Origin: Acidobacteriota bacterium
GTDB taxonomy: Bacteria; Acidobacteriota; Terriglobia; Terriglobales; Acidobacteriaceae
Assembly (NCBI GenBank): GCA_021779695.1
Contig: JAJYAE010000039.1
Location: 1 to 20,765, forward strand
Length of the DNA stretch: 20,765 nucleotides
Direction: 5' to 3'
The notes under the pieces are model-generated. The model did not search any database, was not told the DNA's origin, and saw nothing but the letters and a program-made list of their open reading frames with translations. Positions 7,640-14,894 of the stretch are shown in pieces (the stretch's first letter is position 1; the number at the start of each line of letters is the position of its first letter). Both the position numbers and the translations under genes were made by a program.

Positions 7640-8441
7640 ACATCCTTTCGGTCATCTCTTGCGCGGTTTCAAAGAGCCGGGGGTCAACCGGAGGATGCCC
7701 CACGACCTCGAAAGATCGAAAGCCGCGGTTGATTCCTCCCTGTGAAGTCTGGCTGTATCGTGGCCCGAGATCGAGGCCGTGGACATAAAACAATACCGCA
7801 TCGATAAGCGCCGCCAGAGAGCCGTCGGTATACGGTTGGTGAAAAACAGGCGGCCCTGTTGATCCATCTCGCTCCCGAGCCTTCACAATCATTTCCCTGA
7901 TATTCGATGCCATTGGCCAAAATCGGTTTATCAAATCAAGCATGCAGCGGATCGGATTTTGAACCAACTCGATGATGTGCGGCTCGTCCTGAACCAGAAG
8001 CAATCGCTTGCCGTGCAGATGCTCTATCATCCCGGCGGCTCCCCGCGAAATTGTGGGATTGAACCTGACATTACGCAGAATTTGAACCGTCGAATTCTTA
8101 ACTTTCGGATCGATCAGGGTCGCCATGTGGATTTTGGACTCGGGCACGCGGAACGTCGGGACTAGCCATGCAAGACATTTGAGACAGACAGCTTCGAAGG
8201 TATCGTTATCAATGAACGGCACGATCAATTGTCTGTCGAACCTGTCCTCCGGTTCAGGACGTCCTTCAAGGTATCGTGCCGCAGAGAGACAATCCAGGAC
8301 AGACGTCCACATCGAGAGTTCGGAAAACCGATTCTTGCAAAGGTCATCAAGGAAATAGTGTTCGGAAGTATCTTCCTTTTCTTTGCCCACGAATGCCTCC
8401 GTAACAGCACCATACCATCTAAAGTACGCTTGCAAACCCAT
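7623..8441 (-). CDS. uncharacterised protein, partner of the FRG gene
   Basis: A 272-residue protein from ATG 8441, five bases after GAGGG; a TTG four codons upstream is less likely. No family is recognised. It appears soluble and alpha/beta, with aromatic-rich N-terminal text (LQAYFRWYG), FDRQLIVPFIDND at about 69-81, a hydrophobic strand LLLVQDEPHIIEL in the middle and LIDAVLFYVHGLDLGPRY in the last third. No zinc, nuclease or membrane signature is visible. Its last 17 bases overlap the FRG gene, so the two are almost surely one transcript and may act together, for instance as toxin and antidote or as two subunits; this is inferred from the overlap only. Confidence 0.75.
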   Translation of the reverse strand: MGLQAYFRWYGAVTEAFVGKEKEDTSEHYFLDDLCKNRFSELSMWTSVLDCLSAARYLEGRPEPEDRFDRQLIVPFIDNDTFEAVCLKCLAWLVPTFRVPESKIHMATLIDPKVKNSTVQILRNVRFNPTISRGAAGMIEHLHGKRLLLVQDEPHIIELVQNPIRCMLDLINRFWPMASNIREMIVKARERDGSTGPPVFHQPYTDGSLAALIDAVLFYVHGLDLGPRYSQTSQGGINRGFRSFEVVGHPPVDPRLFETAQEMTERMFGEIA

Positions 8442-8744
8442 CGTGGCCCTCAACGGTCATCTACTAACAGCGATTCTCGAACGGTCCGACGAAGTCACGA
8501 TGATATCCCCTTGAAATTTACTGACACGCGCGTCTGGCTTTGCTATCGAAAAATCTGTTATCAAGAGGAGTCGAACGCAATTGTATTGATCTATAGCGCA
8601 CGTACAACGTGAACATCGCAGCGCAGCCCATACGCGTTACTGATCCGGCATCAGCAAACTCGAACCCCACGGTTTGCGCGATACCTGGCTTTCCGCTTCA
8701 CAGTTGGGCGGAAAGCGCGCCGAAGGATCCGGCGCACGGCATCT
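8442..8744. other. intergenic region between the two minus-strand gene pairs
   Basis: No ORF with an SD. It must hold the promoter of the FRG pair near 8445-8560, though no clear -10/-35 pair was picked out, and it holds two adjacent hairpins next to the RNase H-like stop codon, listed separately. Confidence 0.5.
8688..8735 (-). terminator. double hairpin downstream of the RNase H-like gene
   Basis: Two abutting perfect stems lie 9-57 bases past the stop: GCTTTCCGC/GCGGAAAGC (8688-8696 with 8708-8716, 11-base loop) and GCGCCG/CGGCGC (8717-8722 with 8730-8735, 7-base loop). The position suits transcript termination or 3'-end protection, but no T-tract follows on the - strand, so an intrinsic terminator is not proven. 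Confidence 0.4.
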
Positions 8745-9878
8745 TCAGTTATGCCGCGCAGCCCTGATCAGACGGTCCAATTCAGTCTTCTTTAGCTGAT
8801 CGAGTGACGCACGAAAGGCTAGAAAGTCTGGATGGAGTCCTGGCTTTTCGCATGCCCCTCGGTACCGGTCCAGTGCTTTTTCACGTTGGTCGTGAGACCA
8901 CTTGCCCCAGCATGCGAGGAACACGCCGGGGCGGATTCTCCAGTCCGCGACCACGGTTTCAACGGCATCGGCCAGCGTGTCTCCCGTTGCACAGAGACCC
9001 AGCACCTGGGTACGCTCCGCGGCGAACCGGACCTTGTCACCGGCACGACAATCCTCGCAGAGGGATTGTGCCACCTCTGCGAGGACCTTCCTGGAGGGTC
9101 GGCGCCCAACGGTGGTCTCGTGACCGCAGAGGCTCTGGGCCACGACCGGCTCAGATTTGGGTTTTGTGGGTTTTAGGGGGATCGCCGCGGTGTTGGACCT
9201 ATCGGCGAGAAAGGAAGTCACGGCAGCACGAGTCTTTTCCTCCTGCCAGTCAACGGCAATCCCAAACCCATCAAACCGCTTTTGCGCATACCCATCGTCG
9301 AGCGCCTTCGAGGTGGGCATTTTGTCGGCACCTCTAAAGCCGAGCGCATCAATAATTTTCCCGAATTGAATCGAAGAAATCCGCAGCGCTTCCGCCATTT
9401 CGCGAAAGCGCGACGTGTAGCCGGGAGCGGGATGATGCTGGGCGATTTCGACGCCATTCTCGACGAGAGCCGAAGAACTCGCCGCATCGGCACGGGAATT
9501 TTCGCTGCGATTCACCCAGCGCAACGAGACCGCCCATCCGGCCCCGGTGAGCTTTTCAATCAGCCCGGCCGCCTTGGCGTGCAGGGGGATGATGTGTTTC
9601 GCACCCACGCTCCATTCGCCGAGAATCTGGAGAATTACCAATTGTGAGTCGCCTGTGATCCTCAAGTCACCGGGTTTGGGAAACGCCGCGACTGTCTCTA
9701 GCAGGCGGATCAGCGCCATGTACTCGGCGACATTGTTTGAATTACTTTTTCGCGCCTTGACGTACTCGTGATAGTCCTTCTTGCCAATTACCCAGCCGAG
9801 GCCCATGTGGCCACCTGGGTTAATCGGCTGACACGCGCCATCAAACGAAGCCTTGATCAAAGGTCGAGATTCGGACAT
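8745..9878 (-). CDS. RNase H-like protein with an unknown C-terminal region
   Basis: A 377-residue protein from ATG 9878, with AAGG eight bases upstream; an upstream TTG at 9908 is less likely. Residues 7-140 form an RNase HI fold with the four expected acidic residues: D13 in ASFDGA, E52 in NNVAEYMAL, D77 in ITGDSQLV and D131 in NSRADAA. The family cuts the RNA strand of RNA-DNA hybrids, and stand-alone reverse-transcriptase-type versions also occur in phages. The remaining 235 residues are not recognised; they contain CGHETT and CEDCRAGD (possible metal-binding cysteines, about 260-290) and a helical Trp-rich stretch (FLACWGKWSHDQ). This is about twice the size of ordinary RNase HI (~150 aa). 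It lies 69 bases after the DUF5131 gene on the same strand. Confidence 0.85.
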   Translation of the reverse strand: MSESRPLIKASFDGACQPINPGGHMGLGWVIGKKDYHEYVKARKSNSNNVAEYMALIRLLETVAAFPKPGDLRITGDSQLVILQILGEWSVGAKHIIPLHAKAAGLIEKLTGAGWAVSLRWVNRSENSRADAASSSALVENGVEIAQHHPAPGYTSRFREMAEALRISSIQFGKIIDALGFRGADKMPTSKALDDGYAQKRFDGFGIAVDWQEEKTRAAVTSFLADRSNTAAIPLKPTKPKSEPVVAQSLCGHETTVGRRPSRKVLAEVAQSLCEDCRAGDKVRFAAERTQVLGLCATGDTLADAVETVVADWRIRPGVFLACWGKWSHDQREKALDRYRGACEKPGLHPDFLAFRASLDQLKKTELDRLIRAARHN

Positions 9879-9947
9879 AGTAGAGACCTTCTTGAACCAG
9901 CCAGCCAATTGACCCGAGGGATCAAGCGGCCCCAGCCCGACTCCGAC

Positions 9948-10919
9948 TTATCCGAATTTGATCAATTTCTTCTGATCAAATTGCCGCGTGAAATGCTGGT
10001 CGTATCTAGCCTCCCAAGAAGGTTCGGGCCAGTCTCGCTTCCTGAGGTTCAGAGGGATCTGCTGCAAATTCCCGCCTTTGGATCGATGTTCACCTACCGC
10101 GTAAACTCCGCGTTCTTCAGCCAGCCTTGTGCCGAGTTGTTTGAAGTGTACTTTGCAACCCGCGTCCTCACTCGACGTGAACAGGTACTGAGCATCGTCG
10201 AGCGTCATGAGCCGCGCTTCCTTCTTCGAGCCCGACTCGCCGCCAATCACGTTCCAGGCAATGCCGCTCTCGCGCAGCATGCCGGTGAGATTTGGGCATG
10301 CATCCTTGAGCGATATTTTCGGATCCGACACCCAGGGCTCGAATGAAATCCACTTGATTTCGGCATGCGTGTTGCCCAATGACACAATCTTTTTCAGTTC
10401 GCCCTTTTGAGGTGTGCAAACCGATACGCCCATCCATACGTTGGGAGGCCATTCGCCGAACTCCCGCATGATTGCAGCGTCCAGTTCGGCGAGACGGCCG
10501 GCGCGCTTTGTGAGGACCTGAAACTGCGTCCACGGAGCACACCGGAAAACGCGAAAATGTTCGAGGATGACTTCCATCGGGACTGCGCGATGCAGCAGGT
10601 CCGAAAACTCGTCTACAAACACGAGCGATCTTGGCGGGAATTTGAAGCACGCGTACAGTTTGGCTGGGTTGAATAAGACTCGATCGGTGAAGCGTCTCTT
10701 TACTACTTCCTGCTCAATGCCATTCGTTACCACGCGCTTCGTATAGGTTTCGACAAGGTCGCTGTACCGGCCATCTTGATTATGTATCTTGGATTTCGAG
10801 AACCTAAAGATGCGCAACCGGGCGTAACACCCATCGCAGCCCTTTGAGCACTCGCGGCAGCCGTAAAGACTATTTAGAACCTCAGTGCACCAACTGATCC
10901 CGACTTTGCCTTCCCCCAC
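9948..10919 (-). CDS. DUF5131 (phage Gp37/Gp68) family protein
   Basis: A 323-residue protein. GTG 10919 is set by a perfect AGGAGG five bases upstream. Family marks are in order: the cysteine cluster GCRECSKGCDGCYA at 20-33, FVDEFSDLLH, FQVLTKRAGRL, NVWMGVSV, ISFEPW and NVIGGESGSKKEARLM, ending with HFKQLGT. Proteins of this family resemble radical-SAM/spore-photoproduct-lyase enzymes and occur in phages and mobile regions, usually beside a three-Cys-motif partner protein; here the downstream neighbour is an RNase H-like protein instead. The reaction is not established. An exact 10-bp inverted repeat lies in its last codons. Confidence 0.88.
   Translation of the reverse strand: MGEGKVGISWCTEVLNSLYGCRECSKGCDGCYARLRIFRFSKSKIHNQDGRYSDLVETYTKRVVTNGIEQEVVKRRFTDRVLFNPAKLYACFKFPPRSLVFVDEFSDLLHRAVPMEVILEHFRVFRCAPWTQFQVLTKRAGRLAELDAAIMREFGEWPPNVWMGVSVCTPQKGELKKIVSLGNTHAEIKWISFEPWVSDPKISLKDACPNLTGMLRESGIAWNVIGGESGSKKEARLMTLDDAQYLFTSSEDAGCKVHFKQLGTRLAEERGVYAVGEHRSKGGNLQQIPLNLRKRDWPEPSWEARYDQHFTRQFDQKKLIKFG
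9955..9982. repeat. 10-bp inverted repeat at the 3' end of the DUF5131 gene
   Basis: AATTTGATCA (9955-9964) and TGATCAAATT (9973-9982) match exactly around an 8-base spacer. It lies within the last codons of the DUF5131 gene, just before TAA 9948-9950, and could form an mRNA hairpin between the two co-directional genes. No T-tract follows. Confidence 0.5.
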
Positions 10920-11003
10920 GCCTTCCTCCTGAGATTTCCTTGCCCAGAAACGTCATGAGCGCACCGATGCTCTAGTTATCGGCGGATCGGTCACATATCT
11001 TCA

Positions 11004-11376
11004 ATGGCTGGTGGGGCTGGTTGGTCGACTTCGAGCCCCGCCACCGCTCTCGGCTATGTCGCGACGGGGCTGTCGATTGGCCAGCGGGTGTTTAGCCTCG
11101 TGGACTGGTATCGCGACGGCACGCTGGCGAGTATGTGGCCGTCGACGCACGCGACCTCACTCCGCTGCCGGGCAACGTTGACTTCACGGTGGGGGTGGCC
11201 CTCGTATTGTGGGGCCTGACCACGTGGTAGGGCTGTTCGACCAAGTTTGCTTTCAGGCGTAGCAGAGCGTCCTCGTGCACAATGCGGGCGGCCCAGTCGG
11301 TTCGATGGTGAGCCTGCTCGTGCGTGAAGCCGGCGCGTACGTCATTGGGACTGGGCACGCCAGCGCCCGGCCAGCA
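11004..11376 (+). pseudogene. fragment of an NADP-dependent zinc-type alcohol dehydrogenase / quinone oxidoreductase
   Basis: Three frames must be joined. Bases up to about 11130 read GYVATGLSIGQRVFSLVDW then YRDGTLA. After a one-base loss the text continues EYVAVDARDLTPLPGNVDFT and GLTTW, then TAG where the family has Gln. After another lesion it reads GLFDQ...SVLVHNAGGPVGSMVSLLV, with a further stop just before, and REAGAYVIGTG. This covers the end of the GroES-like part and the start of the Rossmann fold (nucleotide-binding AGGPVG) of the MDR superfamily. The first ~60 residues and the C-terminal half are missing or unreadable. It is a dead relic between mobile-type genes. Confidence 0.75.
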
Positions 11377-12005
11377 CCAGTCAGTGCTTCCAAACCAGTA
11401 TCACGGGCCAGCTCTCACGTGCGCGGCGAATCTATCGGGACATGGATTACGGGTACTACATGCCTCGACCGTGTTGTGAGATAGCCCTTGGTGGTTCCGC
11501 TGTAGATTTAAGGCCGTACCGCTCAATGAGCCTGGGGGTGACCCGGCGGGAACCAACTTACGACTCGATTTAACGTAAGCGAAGATACTGATGCGGCTCC
11601 TACGAGAATCATGGAGTGTTGCCCGCAAGCGAGACTGGCAACGACGAGCGGTGACGATCTAACCGGGGCGAAAGCTGCAGTTCTTTGGGTCACCAAGCCC
11701 TACGTTTACCGGCATGATGAACTCGTCGACCGGAGTGATGGGCTCGTTCACCGGCGTGAGGGTGCTGAGCCGACCATGGACACCCTGCAGGCAAGTACAG
11801 TTGAGCTTGCTTTGCGGCCCGACATCGGGCTCTCCGACTCGTTCGCTTGGGTGAGCAGCGATCTGACTAAATCGCAAAGGGCAAAAAGTGTTTCGCAGAA
11901 CCAAGCCTCATCCGAACGTGTCAGACGCTCTACGGATAAGATACGATTTGCATCCTTATATATAAGCAAGACCAGCTTTCTGCAACATCCAATAGTATCA
12001 ATCCG
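11377..12005. other. decayed intergenic stretch
   Basis: No gene is supported. A long open frame from 11611 into 12477 has Ser/Arg/Thr-rich text and overlaps the real YhcG frame, so it is chance. The stretch holds a 21-bp repeat array (11695-11757). The missing 5' end of the YhcG gene should lie near 11950-12005 but cannot be read there. Confidence 0.5.
11695..11757 (-). repeat. three degenerate 21-bp repeats (array B)
   Basis: Read on the - strand, three abutting 21-bp units start ACGCCGGTGA (11757-11737), ACTCCGGTCG (11736-11716) and ATGCCGGTAA (11715-11695). The same arrangement, with the same unit heads, recurs at 16703-16765. Subterminal repeat arrays of this kind occur at the ends of some insertion sequences (for example the IS21 family), so this is probably a relic IS end; since 21 is seven codons, a repeat of coding origin is possible as well. 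Confidence 0.55.
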
Positions 12006-12782
12006 TTGGGTGGCAACTCCTCAACAATCTTGGTCCTCGCAACCAGGTTTGCATTGCCCTGGTCCGCATACGTCCGGCTACTTTCCGTCAAGAATCAGGA
12101 AGCACGGAACTTCTACGAAACCGAAGCCCTCCGTTCGGGCTGGTCTGTTCGCCAGCTTGACCGGCAGATCGGCAGCCAGTTCTACGAACGCATCGCGCTC
12201 TCGCGGAACAAAGCTGCCATGCTCCAGAAGGCTGAGACCGCCGGACCCCGTGACACAATCACGCCGGAAGAAGCCATCAAAGACCCGTTCGTTCTCGAAT
12301 TCCTCGACCTCAAGGACGAATACTCAGAATCGGACTTGGAGGACGCGCTCATCCAGCACCTCACCGATTTTCTGCTTGAACTGGGCGATGACTTTGCATT
12401 CGTGGGCCGTCAACGGCGAGTTCGCATCGACGACAATTGGTTCCGCGTCGATCTTGTCTTCTTCCACCGCCGCTTGAAATCCCTGTTGGTTGTGGATCTC
12501 AAGATTGATAAATTCAGCTATGCAGACGCCGGGCAAATGCATATGTACCTCAACTACGCCCGCGAACACTGGATGAAGCCCGGCGAGAACCCTCCAACTG
12601 GCCTGATCCTCTGTGCGGAGAAGGGTGCCGCGGAAGCCCACTACGCCCTTGAAAATCTCCCTAACAAGATTCTCCCTGCCGAATACCAAACAATCCTGCC
12701 AGATGAAAAGCTGATTGCCGAGGAGCTTGAACGCTCCCGGCGAAAACTGGAAGAACTGCGCCTGCCTGATGGACCCGTCTAA
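12006..12782 (+). CDS. 5'-truncated YhcG/DUF1016-family PD-(D/E)XK nuclease
   Basis: The readable frame gives 258 residues from a TTG, but homology-like text starts only near 12048 (FALPWSAYVRLLSVKN, then FYETEALRSGWSVRQLDRQI and SQFYERIALSRNKAAML). The family is usually 340-380 aa, so roughly the first 90-100 residues (DUF1016_N) are lost. The C-terminal nuclease domain is complete: E112, GDDFAFVGRQRRV, VDLVFFHRRLKSLLV with D149, D164-L-K166, and GQMHMYLNY. The usual E-x-K is D-x-K here. The first in-frame ATG is 12219, inside the conserved part, so the gene is probably silent. YhcG-like proteins are found in defence islands and beside restriction systems. It converges with the next gene, 38 bases away. 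Confidence 0.8.
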   Translation: MGGNSSTILVLATRFALPWSAYVRLLSVKNQEARNFYETEALRSGWSVRQLDRQIGSQFYERIALSRNKAAMLQKAETAGPRDTITPEEAIKDPFVLEFLDLKDEYSESDLEDALIQHLTDFLLELGDDFAFVGRQRRVRIDDNWFRVDLVFFHRRLKSLLVVDLKIDKFSYADAGQMHMYLNYAREHWMKPGENPPTGLILCAEKGAAEAHYALENLPNKILPAEYQTILPDEKLIAEELERSRRKLEELRLPDGPV

Positions 12783-12820
12783 AGCAATCTCCGCCGACTG
12801 AACGGGTGAATAGGCGGCCA

Positions 12821-13585
12821 CTAGGGCACAATCTCTTGGCGACGGCACTCGGCCTCAATTGCGCGAAGCACACGATACACAGTGGTACCCATACCTGTCA
12901 GCGTGCCGATCGCATCGCGTCCGGCCATGCCCTCAATGTCTCCGAACGCCACGTAGATGTGGAAATCGAACTCATAATTGAATTGCGGTCCAGGGCCGAC
13001 AGTCATAATCACCATTTCGTTTTTCTCGCTATCCCAAACATGCGGATCGGGCATTTCCCAATAACCACCGATGCCTGCGACCGAGGCGCGATTCCGAAGA
13101 ACTCCGGTGCCGAACGGTTGCAAGATTCTGTGCTTGTCAGTGTTGCTCAGTTTGTTCAAACCCCAAAGAAAGTCATTGCCTTCATAGTAGGGTTGGAATC
13201 CGCAGAACAGCGGGTGAAGCTCCGAAGGGATGTCTTTGCATCTGCCGAGCGCGCTCGCCATATCATCAATCGTTCCGGCGAATGGAAAAGCGGCATTTCT
13301 CGGATCTGCTACACCGCTGGCGACAGCGATGTCACAGACAGCGTTGTCGAGTGCTGTCCTGAGTCCATGAATGATTTCTCCAGCTAGGTTGATAGTGGAG
13401 TTGGGAATCTCACCAGTAAGTTTTGCCTTGTGAACTACGTGATTCGGTTTGCTCGGGTGAGACTCAACCACCTGCTCATAAGGATTGCTGTCGTTGAAGT
13501 GTCGGATTTCCCAAAACAGGTCAACCAGCCGTCCTTCAGTCCAACTGACTTTATCGAACGATGTCTTGAACGGCGGCACCACCAT
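12821..13585 (-). CDS. uncharacterised soluble protein with a DKHR motif
   Basis: A 254-residue protein from ATG 13585 with a weak GGA upstream. No named domain. The text has helical N-terminal stretches (WTEGRLVDLFWEIRHF), LRTALDNAVCDIAVASG, AAFPFAG and, in the middle, LWGLNKLSNTDKHR, a motif I recognise from a widespread group of uncharacterised bacterial proteins often sited in accessory regions. The C-terminal third is strand-rich. It starts 11 bases after the stop of a 65-residue protein and is probably the last gene of a three-gene - strand unit. No membrane helix or signal peptide. Function unknown. Confidence 0.75.
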   Translation of the reverse strand: MVVPPFKTSFDKVSWTEGRLVDLFWEIRHFNDSNPYEQVVESHPSKPNHVVHKAKLTGEIPNSTINLAGEIIHGLRTALDNAVCDIAVASGVADPRNAAFPFAGTIDDMASALGRCKDIPSELHPLFCGFQPYYEGNDFLWGLNKLSNTDKHRILQPFGTGVLRNRASVAGIGGYWEMPDPHVWDSEKNEMVIMTVGPGPQFNYEFDFHIYVAFGDIEGMAGRDAIGTLTGMGTTVYRVLRAIEAECRRQEIVP

Positions 13586-13596
13586 AGCTGGATTCC

Positions 13597-13794
13597 TTAC
13601 TCATCATTCGGGTCAAACGGCGGAGGAAATTTTGCCCTTAACCCAGCTATCTGCGCGTCCGTCGCGTCTCCGCGCCATGTCACTTTGACGCTGCGCGTTT
13701 CGGGTGACCATCCAGATGACTGGTAGGTTTTGTGCGTCAACGTGACCACTCGATCCGGCGGCGCTTCAACGGTCACGTTGTCCGCATGAAACAT
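13597..13794 (-). CDS. small uncharacterised protein
   Basis: A 65-residue protein from ATG 13794; TTG 13833 or GTG 13815 would add up to 13 residues, and a TAA lies just before them. It reads MFHADNVTVEAPPDRVV, then GWSPETRSVKVTWRG and AKFPPPFDPNDE, a beta-rich text that looks like a small fold ending in a Pro-rich tail. It lies 11 bases before the DKHR-motif gene on the same strand and probably shares its transcript. No family is recognised. Confidence 0.6.
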   Translation of the reverse strand: MFHADNVTVEAPPDRVVTLTHKTYQSSGWSPETRSVKVTWRGDATDAQIAGLRAKFPPPFDPNDE

Positions 13795-13919
13795 GCTATC
13801 CACACTTCCCGTCACCCATCCACGCGGGGTCAAGTGATATTCGATTTAGACTCTATCAACGGCCATAGCCTATTTACCCGGTTTCGGCTTGAGTTTCCTC
13901 TGATCCTGGATGTGTCGCA

Positions 13920-14489
13920 TTACCGATGCAGCGAGTTGCTGGTTTTGTTTATCGCGGCCTTAGGAACCGACGGGAAACTCACTGCCTTATACATCCCCTT
14001 GACGATGTAGATTGCCAACTCTGTTGCGGTCATCGGAGAACCGTTCACATCAGTCAGCATACCCTGCGGCCCGACGTAAAGGTCCATGAACACGTTGTCC
14101 ACTACACCCACGGACCCCGATCTCCAAACTGACCTCTTAATCTGACTTGAACCGGGCCGGTAGTAGAAGTGGTGCATTACAGCAGACTCGTTCCCAAACT
14201 CCATGGAGTGTCTATCAACGCCGACAGTGCAGTGATGGTCCGGGTACGTCGAGTCGGCTTCTTTCAGCGAGGAGTGTCCGACGATATTCTCGTCCATTGA
14301 GTAGGTAAACCGCTCCGCCAAGCCGTCTGCTTGAACCTTCACTTCGTCCGTGAACTCCTTCCAGAAGTCCGGCGCTCCCTGCTGGGCTTTTATTGATCCC
14401 TCCAGTCGCTGTTGTCCGAGCGCCTCCGCCTGCCGGATGGTTCCGGCTATACGGCCACTCTCCTTATCCATCCAATCTGTGCTGGTCAT
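13920..14489 (-). CDS. uncharacterised protein, first gene of a minus-strand unit
   Basis: A 189-residue protein. ATG 14489 is set by GGAGG five bases upstream; the frame is open further up to a TTG but without an SD. The N-terminal half is helical and polar (AGTIRQAEALGQQRLEGSIK), the middle is strand-like with paired His (YPDHHCTV, VMHHFYY), and the C-terminal part has ATELAIYIVKGMYKAV. No signal peptide, membrane helix or known motif. It is transcribed away from the small Cys-rich gene at 14610 across a 120-base divergent promoter region, and a 125-base gap separates it from the next - strand gene. Confidence 0.7.
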   Translation of the reverse strand: MTSTDWMDKESGRIAGTIRQAEALGQQRLEGSIKAQQGAPDFWKEFTDEVKVQADGLAERFTYSMDENIVGHSSLKEADSTYPDHHCTVGVDRHSMEFGNESAVMHHFYYRPGSSQIKRSVWRSGSVGVVDNVFMDLYVGPQGMLTDVNGSPMTATELAIYIVKGMYKAVSFPSVPKAAINKTSNSLHR

Positions 14490-14549
14490 AGACACCTCCG
14501 TACTGATCTTCTCAATCTCTTCGCCACGAGTCAAGCCGTACAGGTTGCA

Positions 14550-14568
14550 TTTCAGAGTCTTTCAGAGT
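14550..14568. promoter_or_regulatory. tandem direct repeat in a divergent promoter region
   Basis: TTTCAGAGT occurs at 14550-14558 and 14560-14568, one helical turn apart, between the divergent starts at 14489 and 14610. The spacing would suit a regulator binding on one face of the DNA. No regulator gene is identified. Confidence 0.35.
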
Positions 14569-14609
14569 TAAAATTCCTGAGTCGATTACACTCAATGGAG
14601 ATGCCGGCA

Positions 14610-14807
14610 ATGCAAACAGCCATACACGCCACCGTAGAAATTCCGGCCGCGGACCGCCAATGCGAGAACTGCACGGACCAAGCGATCTTAATCATTGACG
14701 GCATCGCACAGTGCCCCCACCACGCAGGCGAACGCATCCGCGACGAGCACCCCGCCATCATTGCTGGGCTCGTGCTCAGAGCCTACAAGGGCGAGCGCCT
14801 GCTCTGA
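14610..14807 (+). CDS. small Cys/His-rich protein, possible zinc-binding
   Basis: A 65-residue protein from ATG 14610, with GGAG nine bases upstream; ATG 14595 and 14601 are in frame and possible. It carries CENC at 18-21 and CPHH at 35-38, spaced like a small zinc knuckle, and ends in an amphipathic helix (IIAGLVLRAYKGERLL). No family name. It is followed after 87 bases by the phospholipase D-like gene on the same strand. Confidence 0.6.
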   Translation: MQTAIHATVEIPAADRQCENCTDQAILIIDGIAQCPHHAGERIRDEHPAIIAGLVLRAYKGERLL

Positions 14808-14894
14808 GACAAATTTAACGGACTGTTGGGTACGGGGCGCCCTTCCCCGGCGCGGGTACTGCCTCTCCAGGAAGATCCACGCAATGGGTGTGAT

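Noticed and set aside
8804..9337. 177-residue + strand frame
   Set aside because: Antisense shadow of the RNase H-like gene, whose catalytic motifs are clear.
11695..11757. 21-bp repeats as a CRISPR or iteron array
   Set aside because: Units abut without spacers, are only three, are degenerate, and no cas or replication initiator gene is next to them.
11611..12477. 288-residue open frame on the + strand
   Set aside because: Its second half overlaps the YhcG frame, which has clear family text; the composition is Ser/Arg/Thr-rich and shadow-like with no SD.
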